A stretch of 35,682 nt of DNA from JBGPHT01 sp041484525 (lineage in GTDB: Bacteria > Acidobacteriota > Terriglobia > Bryobacterales > Bryobacteraceae). Shown one piece after another: positions 1 through 9,099 of the stretch. The notes under the pieces were generated by a model. That model made no database searches and was not told where the DNA came from. It saw only the letters and a list, made by a program, of their open reading frames with translations. How positions within the stretch are numbered: position 1 is the first letter of the stretch; each line of letters opens with the position of its first letter. Both the position numbers and the translations under genes were made by a program. The stretch is taken from contig JBGPHT010000075.1 of NCBI GenBank assembly GCA_041484525.1, positions 1 through 35,682 of the forward strand, given 5' to 3'.

Positions 1-1680
1 GAGATGTCTACTCGGCTCTCGGCGAGAAGGAGAAGGCGCTGGATTACTTCGGCCAAGCGCTCCCTCTGCGCCGCGCCGCCGGCGACCGGTCCGGAGAAGC
101 CGTCACTCTGAACGACATCGGAGATGTCTACAAGGATCTCGGCGAGAAGGAGAAGGCGCTGGATTACTTCGGCCAAGCGCTCCCTCTGCGCCGCGCCGCC
201 GGCGACCGGTCCGGAGAAGCCGTCACTCTGAACGACGTCGGAGATGTCTACAAGGATCTCGGCGAGAAGCAGAAGGCGCTGGATTACTTCGGCCAAGCGC
301 TCGCTCTGCGCCGCGCCGCCGGCGACCGGTCCGGAGAAGCTGTCACTCTGAACAACATCGGAGGTGTCTACTCGGCTCTCGGCGAAAAGCAGAAGGCCCT
401 GGAGTACTACGGCCAAGCGCTCCCCCTACGCCGCGCCGCCGGCGACCGGCCGGGCGAAGCCACCACTCTGAAAGACATCGGCACTGTCTACCACGCTCTC
501 GGCGAGGAGCGGAAGACGCTGGACTATTTCGCCCAAGCGCTGCCGATCTTACGCACGATTGGCAACCGGCGGGGCGAAGCCGTCATTCTGAACAACATGG
601 GCACCGTCTACTCCGGTCTCGGCGACAAGCAGAAGGCCCTGGAGTACTACGGCCAAGCGCTCCCCCTGCGCCGCGCCGTCGGCGACCGGTCCGGCGAAGC
701 CTCCACTCTGAACAACATCGGTGAGGCCTGGACCGATCTCGGCGAGAAGCAAAAGGCTCTGGATTACTTCGGCCAGGCTCTCCCCATCTTCCGCGCCACC
801 GGCGACCGGCCGGGCGAAGCCATCACTCTGAACAACATCGGAGCGGCCTACTCCGATCTCGGCGAGAAGCAGGAGGCGCTGGACTACTACGGCCAAGCTC
901 TCCCACTCTTGCGGGCCGCCGGCGACCGGTCCGTCGAAGCCGACACTCTGAACAACATCGGCACCGTCTACTCCGATCTCGGCGAGAAGCAGAAGGCGCT
1001 GGACTACCTCGGCCAGGCTCTTCCCCTTCGCCGCGCCGCCGGTGACCAGTCCGGCGAAGCCTCCACTCTGAGCAACATCGGTAGGGTCTACGACGATCTC
1101 GGCGAGAAACAGAAGGCCCTGGACTACTTCGGCCAGGCTCTCACACTCGTGCGGGCCGCCGGCGCCCGGTCCGTCGAAGCTAGGACTCTGAACAACATCG
1201 GCAGTGTCTTCGATGATCTCGGCGAGAAGCAGAAGGCGCTGGACTATCACGTCCAAGCGCTCTCGATCTTCCGCGCCGTCGGCGACCGGTCCGGCGAAGC
1301 TAGCACTCTGCACAACATCGGCACCGTCTACTCCGATCTCGGCGAGAAGCAGAAGGCGCTGGACTACTTCGGCCAAGCGCTCCCCCTCCGGCGCGCGGTC
1401 GGCGACCGGTCCGGCGAAGCTGCCACTCTGAGCAACACCGGCACCGTCTACGAGGCTCTCGGCGAGAAGCAGAAGGCGCTGGACTACTATGGGCAAGCGC
1501 TCCTGCTGCACCGTGCCGTCGGCGACCGGTCCGGCGAAGCCATCACTCTGAACAACATCGGCACCGTCTACTCCGATCTCGGCGAGAAGCAGAAGGCGCT
1601 GGACCACTACGGCCGAGCTCTCCCACTCCTGCGGGCCGCCGGCACCCGGTCCGTCGAAGCCACGACTCTGCACAACATCA
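1..1680 (+). repeat. In-frame 120-bp tandem repeat array (14 copies, TPR units)
   Basis: Exactly 120-bp units follow one another from the left edge to about 1680, each encoding one 40-residue TPR. Units 1 and 2 (1-120, 121-240) differ at only 4 positions and units 2 and 3 at about 5, including silent sites. Units further right are more divergent. This gradient indicates recent duplication or gene conversion at the left side, and the array continues out of the window. Copy number is likely to vary between strains and may be collapsed in short-read assemblies. Confidence 0.95.
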
Positions 1681-2939
1681 GTTCGATCTTTGAGGAATCA
1701 CAGCCGGAGCTGGCAATCCTCTTGGGAAAGCAGGCCGTCAATATCCTGCAAACCGTTCGCCGCGATAACCGGGGACTCGATGAATCGCTGCGCAAGAGCT
1801 TCGAGAAGTCCATCGAGTCCCACTACCGGTATCTGGCTGGTGTTCTGGTTGGCCCGGATGTGGTGGCGATCTATACGCTGGTCCTGCCGGACCGGTATAC
1901 GGCGCTGCTGGTTACCAGCGGCGCGCGCAAGGCCTACTCGACGGCGATACCGGAAGCGGAACTGAACCGCAAGATCTTCGATTTCCGGCAGCAGTTGCAG
2001 AACCCCGCCTCGAATCCGCTGCCGCTGGCCCGGGAGCTTTACAAAATCCTGTTTCCCGAGGGACTCCGGCAGGATCTCGACCGGATCGGGGCGAAGACGA
2101 TCATGTGGTCCATCGACAGCACCATCCGGTATGTGCCGATGGCGGCGCTGCATGACGGCGAGCACTATCTGGTTTCGCGGTTTCGCAACTCGCTCATCAC
2201 GCCGGCGAGCCTGACACGGCTCACCGAGGCTTCGCAGCCAGTCTGGAAGGGAGTGGGTTTCGGCGTCTCGGAAGCGACGGGAAACTTCAGCGCGCTACCG
2301 GCGGTGCCCGAAGAATTGCGCCGGATCTTCCGCCAGGGGGAAGGCGGGGATGCGCCCATAGCGGGCCGGGTGCGGCTGGATCGAAACTTCACGCGCGCAG
2401 AGTTTGAGGCGGCGATGCGGCAGCCGGACAAATCGGTGGTCCATATTGCGACGCATTTCGATTCCCGGCCCGGCGTTGCCGCGAATTCGCAGTTACTGCT
2501 GGGCGACGGAAGCCAGATGAGCCTGGCGGAGATTGAGGCGACGCCGCGGCTGTTCAGCGGTGTGGATCTGTTGACGCTGTCGGCGTGCAGTACGGCATTC
2601 ACGAATCGCAGTGAAGACGGCCGCGAGGTGGACAGTTTCGGCACCATCGCGCAGCGGCTGGGCGCCCGGGGCGTCATCGCGAGTCTGTGGAGCGTCAGCG
2701 ATGAAGCGACGGCGCGGCTGATGGAAACGATGTACCGGATCCGGCAAAGCAAACCTGAACTCGGAAAGAGCGGGGCGCTGCGGCAGGCGCAGGAGCAGAT
2801 GTCCAACGGCACGCTGAAGCCGATCGCAGGCGCTACAGGGGACCGGGGAGCTCACGTCGCGGGCGGCCAGCGCGCCGCTAATGGGTGGACGCATCCTTAC
2901 TACTGGGCGCCGTTCATTCTCATCGGCAACTGGAAGTAG
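3..2939 (+). CDS. TPR-CHAT protease, 5'-truncated by window edge
   Basis: The frame is open from base 3 to the TAG at 2937-2939, giving at least 978 codons; the start lies outside the window, and the ATG at 597 is only an internal methionine in a repeat. Codons 1-560 are fourteen 40-residue TPRs of the kinesin-light-chain/TPR_12 kind (consensus around LGEKQKALDYYGQALPLRRA). The C-terminal ~400 residues are a CHAT (caspase HetF associated with TPRs) domain. It carries a His motif VVHIATHF (His codons at 2442 and 2454, the second the likelier catalytic one) and a Cys motif LSACSTA (Cys codon at 2586), so the dyad is intact. CHAT proteins are caspase-like cysteine peptidases, and some act in defence or regulated proteolysis. 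The TPRs presumably bind a partner or substrate; the target is unknown. No signal peptide can be judged because the N-terminus is missing. It ends 25 nt from the convergent cupin gene. Confidence 0.93.
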   Translation, partial: DVYSALGEKEKALDYFGQALPLRRAAGDRSGEAVTLNDIGDVYKDLGEKEKALDYFGQALPLRRAAGDRSGEAVTLNDVGDVYKDLGEKQKALDYFGQALALRRAAGDRSGEAVTLNNIGGVYSALGEKQKALEYYGQALPLRRAAGDRPGEATTLKDIGTVYHALGEERKTLDYFAQALPILRTIGNRRGEAVILNNMGTVYSGLGDKQKALEYYGQALPLRRAVGDRSGEASTLNNIGEAWTDLGEKQKALDYFGQALPIFRATGDRPGEAITLNNIGAAYSDLGEKQEALDYYGQALPLLRAAGDRSVEADTLNNIGTVYSDLGEKQKALDYLGQALPLRRAAGDQSGEASTLSNIGRVYDDLGEKQKALDYFGQALTLVRAAGARSVEARTLNNIGSVFDDLGEKQKALDYHVQALSIFRAVGDRSGEASTLHNIGTVYSDLGEKQKALDYFGQALPLRRAVGDRSGEAATLSNTGTVYEALGEKQKALDYYGQALLLHRAVGDRSGEAITLNNIGTVYSDLGEKQKALDHYGRALPLLRAAGTRSVEATTLHNISSIFEESQPELAILLGKQAVNILQTVRRDNRGLDESLRKSFEKSIESHYRYLAGVLVGPDVVAIYTLVLPDRYTALLVTSGARKAYSTAIPEAELNRKIFDFRQQLQNPASNPLPLARELYKILFPEGLRQDLDRIGAKTIMWSIDSTIRYVPMAALHDGEHYLVSRFRNSLITPASLTRLTEASQPVWKGVGFGVSEATGNFSALPAVPEELRRIFRQGEGGDAPIAGRVRLDRNFTRAEFEAAMRQPDKSVVHIATHFDSRPGVAANSQLLLGDGSQMSLAEIEATPRLFSGVDLLTLSACSTAFTNRSEDGREVDSFGTIAQRLGARGVIASLWSVSDEATARLMETMYRIRQSKPELGKSGALRQAQEQMSNGTLKPIAGATGDRGAHVAGGQRAANGWTHPYYWAPFILIGNWK

Positions 2940-2964
2940 TTCGCCAACCGCCACGCCCGGCACG

Positions 2965-3321
2965 CTACTGGTAGTGGATCTCGAAGCGCTTGTTGGTAAT
3001 AAACAGGACGGTCACATCCTGCGCCGCCGTGGCGCCGTGCTCCATTAGCGACCCCTCAGGGAACCAGACGAAATGCCCGGGTCCGTATTGACCGTCGTGG
3101 GTCACCAGCGTCCCCTCGAGGACGTACATACCGTGCGCGCATGGATGCGTGTGCAGCGGGTTGACGATGCCGGCCGGGTAGCGGACCAGGCGGACCTCCA
3201 TGCCCGTATCCGGATCCACGATCAGGTTCTTGCGATATAGCGAGCGGCCTATCTTCTCGTTGGGACGCTCCTCCCAGGGGAGCGTGGCGCTGTCGATAGC
3301 TGTGAGTTTGAGATCCGGCAT
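2965..3321 (-). CDS. Small cupin-domain protein
   Basis: A 118-residue single cupin (double-stranded beta-helix). Cupin motif 1 is visible as HTHPCAHGMYVLEGTL, with metal-ligand histidines spaced as in the family, followed by a G-x-F-x-W-x-P-E-G segment (GHFVWFPEGS) and a later HGAT. This resembles the ChrR-like/mannose-6-phosphate-isomerase-like cupins that bind a metal and either sense or convert a small molecule; the ligand cannot be told from sequence. I chose the ATG at 3319-3321 (MPDLKLTAID) because the alternative start at 3366 is TTG and adds 15 residues that do not look like cupin. If the TTG were used it would overlap the upstream gene's stop by 4 nt. No signal peptide, so cytoplasmic. 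Confidence 0.8.
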   Translation of the reverse strand: MPDLKLTAIDSATLPWEERPNEKIGRSLYRKNLIVDPDTGMEVRLVRYPAGIVNPLHTHPCAHGMYVLEGTLVTHDGQYGPGHFVWFPEGSLMEHGATAAQDVTVLFITNKRFEIHYQ

Positions 3322-3362
3322 CTCCCGATTATGCCCGGTTTGAGATGCGCGAGTAGCGACGC

Positions 3363-4108
3363 TCAATTCTCGGTTGGCGCCTTCTCCATACGATCCACGA
3401 CCAGCATTTCGACCGGCGCTTTTTTCGAGTCCAGTTTAAGGCCGAGCTGCGCTTGTATAGCTTGGGCGATTATGCTGGGCGCATCCGGCGGTGGGCCTCC
3501 GTCGGGTCCTCCGGACTTCCGCATTTCCTCGCTGAAGTAGGGATTGAGATCGATAAAGTAGTTGAAGCGCCCGGTAAGTCCGGTCTCATCGATGACCGGG
3601 TTGCGAAGCGCCCGCGAGAGGAACTCCGTAAGCTGGCCCAGCGTAGCGCCCTTACCGGTCAGACTCAACTTGCCGGTCTTGAAACTGGGTGAGCCCTCGG
3701 TTTCGGTCGCTTCGAGTTTGTGCCCGTTCTTCCCCAACGTGAGAATCAGCGACGGAATCTCTTTGGTTTGGCGATGCGTCGCCAGCTTGAATCGCTCCAC
3801 CAGGAGAGTTTGCAGCATCCGCCGAAGTTCGGCTTGGTCCACCGGGGATGCCGCCTTGGCCTGGATGTCGACCCAGGTGTCGGTCAGCCAACTGGGGCCG
3901 GAGACTTGATAGTCCTGTATGCCATACGCCCATCGGATGCAGGCGGTGAGACGGACTTTCCGCATGGTGAGGCTGCCGGGCACGTGTTCAATACTTTCCC
4001 TGCCAGGCTCGCTCACCCGAATGGAAGCGACGTCAAAGGACGGCGGGCCGCTGGTTGAGAGAATGCCGCGATGGACGTGAGAGCGCTAAGAATCGTGACG
4101 GTTCGCAT
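3363..4108 (-). pseudogene. TIGR03435/DUF3738 soil-associated protein, frameshifted near its N-terminus
   Basis: The body (GTG-start frame from 4016, 217 residues) has the TIGR03435 pattern: WAYGIQDYQVSGPSWL, a Leu/Arg-rich LRRMLQTLLVERFKL block, PVIDETGLTGRFNY, and the closing KAPVEMLVVDRMEKAPTEN. The family normally begins with a signal peptide and FDVASI-R. Here ATG at 4106-4108, nine bases after an excellent GGAGGAG Shine-Dalgarno (4118-4124), opens MRTVTILSALTSIAAFSQPA in one frame that stops at 4013. FDVASIRVSEPG lies in another frame. Restoring one base in the run near 4045 joins them as QPAARPSFDVAS. The product would be an exported protein of unknown function, expanded in Acidobacteria. 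The lesion may be true inactivation or a sequencing error. Confidence 0.8.
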
Positions 4109-4184
4109 CACGCAGTTCTCCTCCGGTCAAGAGAGAACTACGAATAGAAGACGCGCTCTGTTCCTCAGATTTAGCACCGCCGCG

Positions 4185-4301
4185 CTACTCTTGCCGCAGA
4201 GCCTTCACCGGGTCTACCAGACTCGCGCGACGGGCCGGTAAAAAACTCGCGAACAAGGCAGCCATGACCAGGACGGAAATCATGATGCCGAAAGTCGGTG
4301 G
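4185..4301 (-). pseudogene. C-terminal fossil of an ADOP-type ABC permease
   Basis: About 39 minus-strand codons ending in TAG (4185-4187) encode PPTF..., one hydrophobic helix, then LPARRASLVDPVKALRQE. This aligns residue for residue, without gaps, with the last 38 residues of the intact ADOP permease at 28652-31105 (PLTY..., LPALRATAIDPMEALRAD). The rest of the gene, about 780 codons, is absent: upstream sequence runs straight into the stop of the TPR gene at 4332. So this is the tail left after deletion or replacement of a permease gene. Confidence 0.75.
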
Positions 4302-4331
4302 CTCAGTGGGACGCATTCCTGTGCAAGGTCT

Positions 4332-5585
4332 TCACTTCTTCTGTAACATTTTCCCCAATTCAGCTTCCTTCTTCTGCTTCGCTTTTGCGCCTTCTTGAAA
4401 AACCTGGCGGCTGCCTTCGAGATCGCCCTTCTGCCGCAGCAATTGGCCTAGCGTGTTATACGGCCCCGGATTCGCGGGCTCGAAGCGGATGGCCGCCCGC
4501 AGCGCCGCCTCCGCACTATCCAGATCGCCCTTCTGCTTGAGTGCCGTCCCGAGCATGAAGTACGCCTCCCCGTACTCGGGATTGAGTGAGATGGCGGCGC
4601 GCATCTCGGCCGCGGCTTCGTCGAACTCTCCGCTCTGCCAGTGGATGATGCCGAGCGTGTAGTGGCCTTCGGACATCCCCGCGTCCAGCGCCAGCGCCCG
4701 TCCGATCTCTACCTTCGCGCCGTCCAGGTCGTCCTTCTGCTTGAGCGCCACACCTAGATCGTAGTGTGCGATCGCGGAATTGGGGTCGCGGCGCAACACC
4801 TCGCGGAACTCCGCCTCCGCACGGTCTAACTCCGCTTTCTGCAAATAGGCAAAGCCCGCATTGACTCGCGCCATATTGTTGTCCGGCGCGGCCTCCAGGA
4901 TCTTCTGGAACTGCGCCAGGCCCTCTTCGGCCCGGCCGCTGTTCACCAGCACGAATCCCAGATTGTTACGCGCGTCGAGATTCGCGGGAGCCAGGCTCAC
5001 GGCGCGGCGGTACGCATCAATCGCGCCTGCCGTATCGCCGGTCCGCTGCCGCGCCAGACCGAGCTGGTTCCACGCCTCCGATGACTGCGGATCGATCGAG
5101 ACCGCCTTGGCCAACGGCTCCAAGGCATCGCCCGAATGCCCGGTCGCATTGAGCGCCTGCCCCAGGTAATATCGATACTCGAAGCTCTTGGGATCGGCCG
5201 CTGCTGCCGCCTGCAAATGGGGGATGGCCTCCGCCGGATTCTGCGCCAGCCAAAACGCTACGCCGAGATGGTAGTGCGCGGGCGCGAACTTCGGATCCAG
5301 CTCAAGCGCCCGCTCGAATCGCTCCATGGCCTCCGCCCGGCGATTGAGAACCGCGAGCAGAAACCCGATTTCATCCTGAATGCGGGCGGAACGCGGATCG
5401 AGGTCCGCCGCCTTCTCGAATTGCGCGAGTGCTCCGGCGGCGTCGCCGCGAGCTTTGAGAGCGGCTGCGCGAGCCTCGACCTGCTGCAGGGTCTCCTGGC
5501 CGTGCGCCGGAACCAGCGCGGCGGCCAGGAGAATGAGCCCAAGCCAACGCCCGATCAGAACTGAAGCCGGAGGCCGAGTTGCCAC
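4332..5585 (-). CDS. Periplasmic TPR-repeat protein
   Basis: A 417-residue protein with an N-terminal signal or anchor segment (LGLILLAAALVPAHGQE, residues ~15-31) followed by roughly ten canonical 34-residue TPRs covering the rest, with repeated A-x-x-x-F/L-x-x-A-L-x-x-D-P ends. TPR arrays are scaffolds for protein contacts; the partner is not visible. It starts at GTG 5583-5585, overlapping the 3' end of the Oar-like receptor gene by 31 nt on the same strand. The two are therefore very probably co-transcribed and translationally coupled, placing this protein in the receptor's periplasmic environment. The tail is Lys-rich (KAKQKKEAELGKMLQKK). The start codon is the least certain point, since no ATG offers a signal peptide. 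Confidence 0.85.
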   Translation of the reverse strand: MATRPPASVLIGRWLGLILLAAALVPAHGQETLQQVEARAAALKARGDAAGALAQFEKAADLDPRSARIQDEIGFLLAVLNRRAEAMERFERALELDPKFAPAHYHLGVAFWLAQNPAEAIPHLQAAAAADPKSFEYRYYLGQALNATGHSGDALEPLAKAVSIDPQSSEAWNQLGLARQRTGDTAGAIDAYRRAVSLAPANLDARNNLGFVLVNSGRAEEGLAQFQKILEAAPDNNMARVNAGFAYLQKAELDRAEAEFREVLRRDPNSAIAHYDLGVALKQKDDLDGAKVEIGRALALDAGMSEGHYTLGIIHWQSGEFDEAAAEMRAAISLNPEYGEAYFMLGTALKQKGDLDSAEAALRAAIRFEPANPGPYNTLGQLLRQKGDLEGSRQVFQEGAKAKQKKEAELGKMLQKK

Positions 5586-8500
5586 TTCCTCATTTGAGCC
5601 AGGCTTGCGATGGCGAAGATCTGCCCGGCGGTCGGCGAATCCACCTGGCCGTTAGGCTGGCCCAGGTTCACATGATTGAACGTGTTGAACATCTCCGCGC
5701 GGAACTGGGCGCTGACACGCTCCGTGAATACGAACCGCTTGCTGAGCGAAGCGTCGGTGTTGAACAGGTGCGGCCCGAAGAACGAATTCCGCGCCACGTT
5801 GCCGAAGGTGCCGGCAGCGGGCCGGCTCCACGGACCGCGCGTGCATCCGTTGGCATTGAGCAGCGGCGTCGCGGTCGCGGTCGCCAGACAGCCCTGCCCG
5901 CTGGTGCCCGCGGGCGCCGTCAGGTACCACTGCTTGGCGTTCGGATCCGAGACACTCGCGCTGCCCGTCAGATTGGCGCGGCACGGTCCCGTATCCTCGT
6001 CACTTCCGCAGTTCACGTACGACGGCGTGAACGGGTATCCCGATTCCCACGTTCCGACACCGGACAACTGCCATCCACCTACCAGCAGGTCCAACGCGCG
6101 GGATGCCGATTTGAGCAGCTTCCGGCCCTTGCCGAACGGAAGTTCGTAAATCCCGTTGAAGTTGAGCACGAACCGGCGGACGTTGTTTTCGCGGCCGTAG
6201 TCGATATCGTGGTTCCACAGGAAGTAATCGTTGGCGAAGTCGAACGCGCTGGCCCAGGTGAAATTGCCCTGGAACTGCAGCCCGGTGGCGAACCGCTTCT
6301 CGGCCCGCACCTGGAGCGAATTGAACTTTACGCTGCCGTCGTCGCTGAAGTACTTGATGGTCTGCGTCCACCCGAATGGCTGGAAAAACAGCCGCCGCTG
6401 GTTCGTACTGAGTGTCCCGAAGCCCACGATGTTCGGCTGATTGACGTTGTAATTGGTGCCGCCGGGAGTCACGTGGTAACCCTTGTTGCCCACGTAGGCG
6501 ATCGAGACCACGGTGCTCGACGAGAACTGGTGCTCGAGGGTGAGATTCCAGGCGTCCACCACGGGCAGCCTCATCTGGTTATCGCTGGTCAGGGGCAGCA
6601 CGTTGGGCGCAATACCATTCGGCAGGATGGGGTTGCCGTTCGGTCCTTTAGGCTGCGAGGCCAGAATCGTCGACGGATCCAACACGGCCGGGGCCCCTGT
6701 CGCCAGCGTGAATACCGAGAGCCACGGCTGCGACGGATTCAGCGACTGATTGGCGAGCACCGGCAGATTCTGCGTCACGTTGTGGCCGAACGAGACGCCG
6801 AACACGCCGACGTCGTAGGAGCGGCCATAGCCGGCGCGAACCACCGTCTTCGGATCCAATTGATACGCGATTCCCAGGCGCGGCCCGAAGTGCGTCAGGG
6901 CCGTCTTCACGTTCCCGTTCATCCCGACGCCGTTCTCGCCCGCGATCGCCACCTCTCCGGTCGCCATGTTCTGGAATCCGCCGTTATCCTTGCCATTGAC
7001 GTATTGCGGGAAGTAGATTTCCCAGCGGATGCCGTAGTTGAAGGTAAGCTTCGGTGTGATCTTCCAGGTGTCCTGAATATACGAGAACAGCCGGTTCTGG
7101 CGCTCGGCCGCTTCCGTGGAATTGCTGACGTACCGGATGAACGTCTGCACCTGCCCCACCATAAACGATGCGAGACCTAAACCGCCGCCGCTCGGGCCCT
7201 GCGTCGTGGTTGGATCGAAGGTCAATTGACCCGACCGGTGAGAATCGCTGGGAACGCGCAGGTTCTGCTGGAAACGCCAGTCGACGCCAGCCTTCAACGA
7301 GTGATTGCCGAACACACGGGTGGTGTTGCCGACCCACTGGAATTCATTCTCCTGCTCGTTCAGCGGGCAATTGCACGAGTTCACGCCGAGCGAGTAGCCA
7401 AAGTTGAAACCGCCGGTGCCGTTCAGCGTGAAGGCCGGCATGCCCGACGTGTAAAAGTTGTCGACATTCAGTCCGGGAATACCGGCGTCTTTCGCCGGAG
7501 ACGTGCCGACACCATTCGGATTCACGAACACCCGATAGCGGAAGAAGCCGAAGCGGAAATCCGCCAGCCAGTTCGGACGGATCGCGTAGTCCATCCCGTA
7601 CGACAGGCTCTGGTCGCGCAACGATGAGGTGCCGGCGAATCCGGCAGCCGGGAACTGCGGACCGCCCGCGGCGTTTCCGAAAGAGCCCGGCGCCTGCTGT
7701 GCGTATTGCATGAAGCTGTAGCGGCCGAACAGGTGGAGCTTTTCGGTCTGGAAACGGTCTACCCGCACATTGAATACGTCGCTGTTCAATACTCCCTGCC
7801 CCGAGGCTATGTAGTTGGGCGTATTGCCGGTGACGCCGCTGACGTTCGGCAGCGGAATGAGCTTCAGCAGGTTGACAGCCTGGGACGAGAGGAGGTTCGT
7901 GGGAATCACGTTCCCTGGAAACTGCTGGCGATTCGCGGGCAGGATGTTGCAATCGGAGCCGTTGCACGGATTGTAAATATTGGTGCCGAGGCCGCTCAGG
8001 TCTCCGGTCCGCTCCGCCGCGGTCGGAACGCGGGTGAGCACCGAGTCGCCGTTACGTTGCCGGTTTACCTGATAGTCGCCGAAGAAGAACATCTTGTCTT
8101 TTTGAATCGGCCCGCCGATCGAGCCGCCGAACTGGTTCCACAGTGTCGGCGGGATGAAGAGGCCGTTAGTGCCCGCAATCGGCTGGGATTGCGTGAAGGG
8201 GTTCCGCGCCGCGCCATGCTGGTCGCGGCGGTATTCGAAGATGCTCCCATGCAGAATGTTGGTGCCGGATTTCGTCTGCTGCGAAATCACCGCCTGGCTC
8301 GCCTGTCCGAACTCGGCGTCATAGGACGTCGTGGTGATCTTCAATTCGGACAAGGATTCCAGCGTCGGTGTGATCACCGGTTCGCCCAGCACCGATTCCC
8401 GGTTATCCGTTCCATCCAACAGGAACGAGATGCCGCCCCAATACTGCCCGCCGATGGTGGGACGAAACACATCCTGCGGCTGCTCGCTGAACGCGGTGGT

Positions 8501-8995
8501 GCCGGTTGCCTGCACGCCGGGCACGTTAAAATACACCCGGCTCAGATCGCGCCCGAACACCGGCATCTCCTGGATCTGTTTCTGCGTCATCGTGTCCGAG
8601 ACGTCCGACCTTTCGGACTTGAGCAGCGGTGCTTCGGCCGTCACATTGACGACCTCGCCCACGCTGCCCACCGTCAGATGCGCGTTGATCTGGGTGACGG
8701 CATCCACTTCCACATGGACGTTCTTCTGCACGTACGCGTTGAACCCCGCGGCTTCGACGCGGACGTCATAGATGCCCACGATCAAGTGGGTTTGGCTGTA
8801 GTTTCCAGATTCGTTGGCAAGCGCGGCGTACGTGATACCCTTGCCGGAATCGGTAATGGCGATCTTCGCCTGCGGAACGATGGCGCCGCTCGCGTCCGTT
8901 ACATTCCCCGAGATGCTGCCGTAAACGGCCTGCCCAAACATCGTGGCGGGTGCGGATAGAGCCAGTGCGACCAGGACTAGCGTGAATCGTTTCAT
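5555..8995 (-). CDS. Oar-like TonB-dependent outer-membrane receptor
   Basis: A 1146-residue outer-membrane protein. Residues 1-21 are a signal peptide. Residues ~25-110 form a carboxypeptidase-regulatory-like Ig fold (GSISGNVTDASGAIVPQAKI). Residues ~113-250 are a TonB plug (VVNVTAEAPLL, FLLDGTDNRE, ELKITTTSYDAEFGQASQ). The rest is a large beta-barrel closing with the typical C-terminal Phe strand QLGLRLQF. Acidobacteria carry many such Oar-like receptors, thought to import or bind oligosaccharides and other large substrates; this one's ligand is unknown. ATG at 8993-8995 follows a strong GGAGGGG Shine-Dalgarno and a TATAAT-type promoter (see separate entry). The TPR gene overlaps its 3' end, and the FG-GAP/ASPIC gene is divergent. 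Confidence 0.93.
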   Translation of the reverse strand: MKRFTLVLVALALSAPATMFGQAVYGSISGNVTDASGAIVPQAKIAITDSGKGITYAALANESGNYSQTHLIVGIYDVRVEAAGFNAYVQKNVHVEVDAVTQINAHLTVGSVGEVVNVTAEAPLLKSERSDVSDTMTQKQIQEMPVFGRDLSRVYFNVPGVQATGTTAFSEQPQDVFRPTIGGQYWGGISFLLDGTDNRESVLGEPVITPTLESLSELKITTTSYDAEFGQASQAVISQQTKSGTNILHGSIFEYRRDQHGAARNPFTQSQPIAGTNGLFIPPTLWNQFGGSIGGPIQKDKMFFFGDYQVNRQRNGDSVLTRVPTAAERTGDLSGLGTNIYNPCNGSDCNILPANRQQFPGNVIPTNLLSSQAVNLLKLIPLPNVSGVTGNTPNYIASGQGVLNSDVFNVRVDRFQTEKLHLFGRYSFMQYAQQAPGSFGNAAGGPQFPAAGFAGTSSLRDQSLSYGMDYAIRPNWLADFRFGFFRYRVFVNPNGVGTSPAKDAGIPGLNVDNFYTSGMPAFTLNGTGGFNFGYSLGVNSCNCPLNEQENEFQWVGNTTRVFGNHSLKAGVDWRFQQNLRVPSDSHRSGQLTFDPTTTQGPSGGGLGLASFMVGQVQTFIRYVSNSTEAAERQNRLFSYIQDTWKITPKLTFNYGIRWEIYFPQYVNGKDNGGFQNMATGEVAIAGENGVGMNGNVKTALTHFGPRLGIAYQLDPKTVVRAGYGRSYDVGVFGVSFGHNVTQNLPVLANQSLNPSQPWLSVFTLATGAPAVLDPSTILASQPKGPNGNPILPNGIAPNVLPLTSDNQMRLPVVDAWNLTLEHQFSSSTVVSIAYVGNKGYHVTPGGTNYNVNQPNIVGFGTLSTNQRRLFFQPFGWTQTIKYFSDDGSVKFNSLQVRAEKRFATGLQFQGNFTWASAFDFANDYFLWNHDIDYGRENNVRRFVLNFNGIYELPFGKGRKLLKSASRALDLLVGGWQLSGVGTWESGYPFTPSYVNCGSDEDTGPCRANLTGSASVSDPNAKQWYLTAPAGTSGQGCLATATATPLLNANGCTRGPWSRPAAGTFGNVARNSFFGPHLFNTDASLSKRFVFTERVSAQFRAEMFNTFNHVNLGQPNGQVDSPTAGQIFAIASLAQMRKWQLGLRLQF

Positions 8996-9036
8996 AACCC
9001 CTCCCCCGTGGACAACTCAGACTTCGTGCGGCTTGG

Positions 9037-9063
9037 ATTATATATGAATCGGCGGCCGGGCAA
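9037..9063 (-). promoter_or_regulatory. Probable promoter of the Oar-like receptor
   Basis: On the minus strand a perfect TATAAT occupies 9042-9037, with TTGCCC at 9063-9058 as a possible -35, spaced 15 nt (shorter than the usual 17). The predicted transcript would have a leader of about 35 nt containing the GGAGGGG ribosome site. Sequence inspection only; the -10 is much more convincing than the -35. Confidence 0.45.
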
Positions 9064-9099
9064 CAGGTCTGCGAAAGTCAAGTCTGCGAGAATCAGGAC

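Noticed and set aside
549..1673. 374-residue open frame antisense to the TPR repeats
   Set aside because: It exists because a 120-bp repeat lacking antisense stops is iterated. The sense strand gives canonical TPRs and leads into an intact CHAT domain.
7706..8959. Long plus-strand frames antisense to the Oar-like receptor
   Set aside because: No recognisable motifs; the receptor has signal peptide, plug and barrel in one uninterrupted minus-strand frame.
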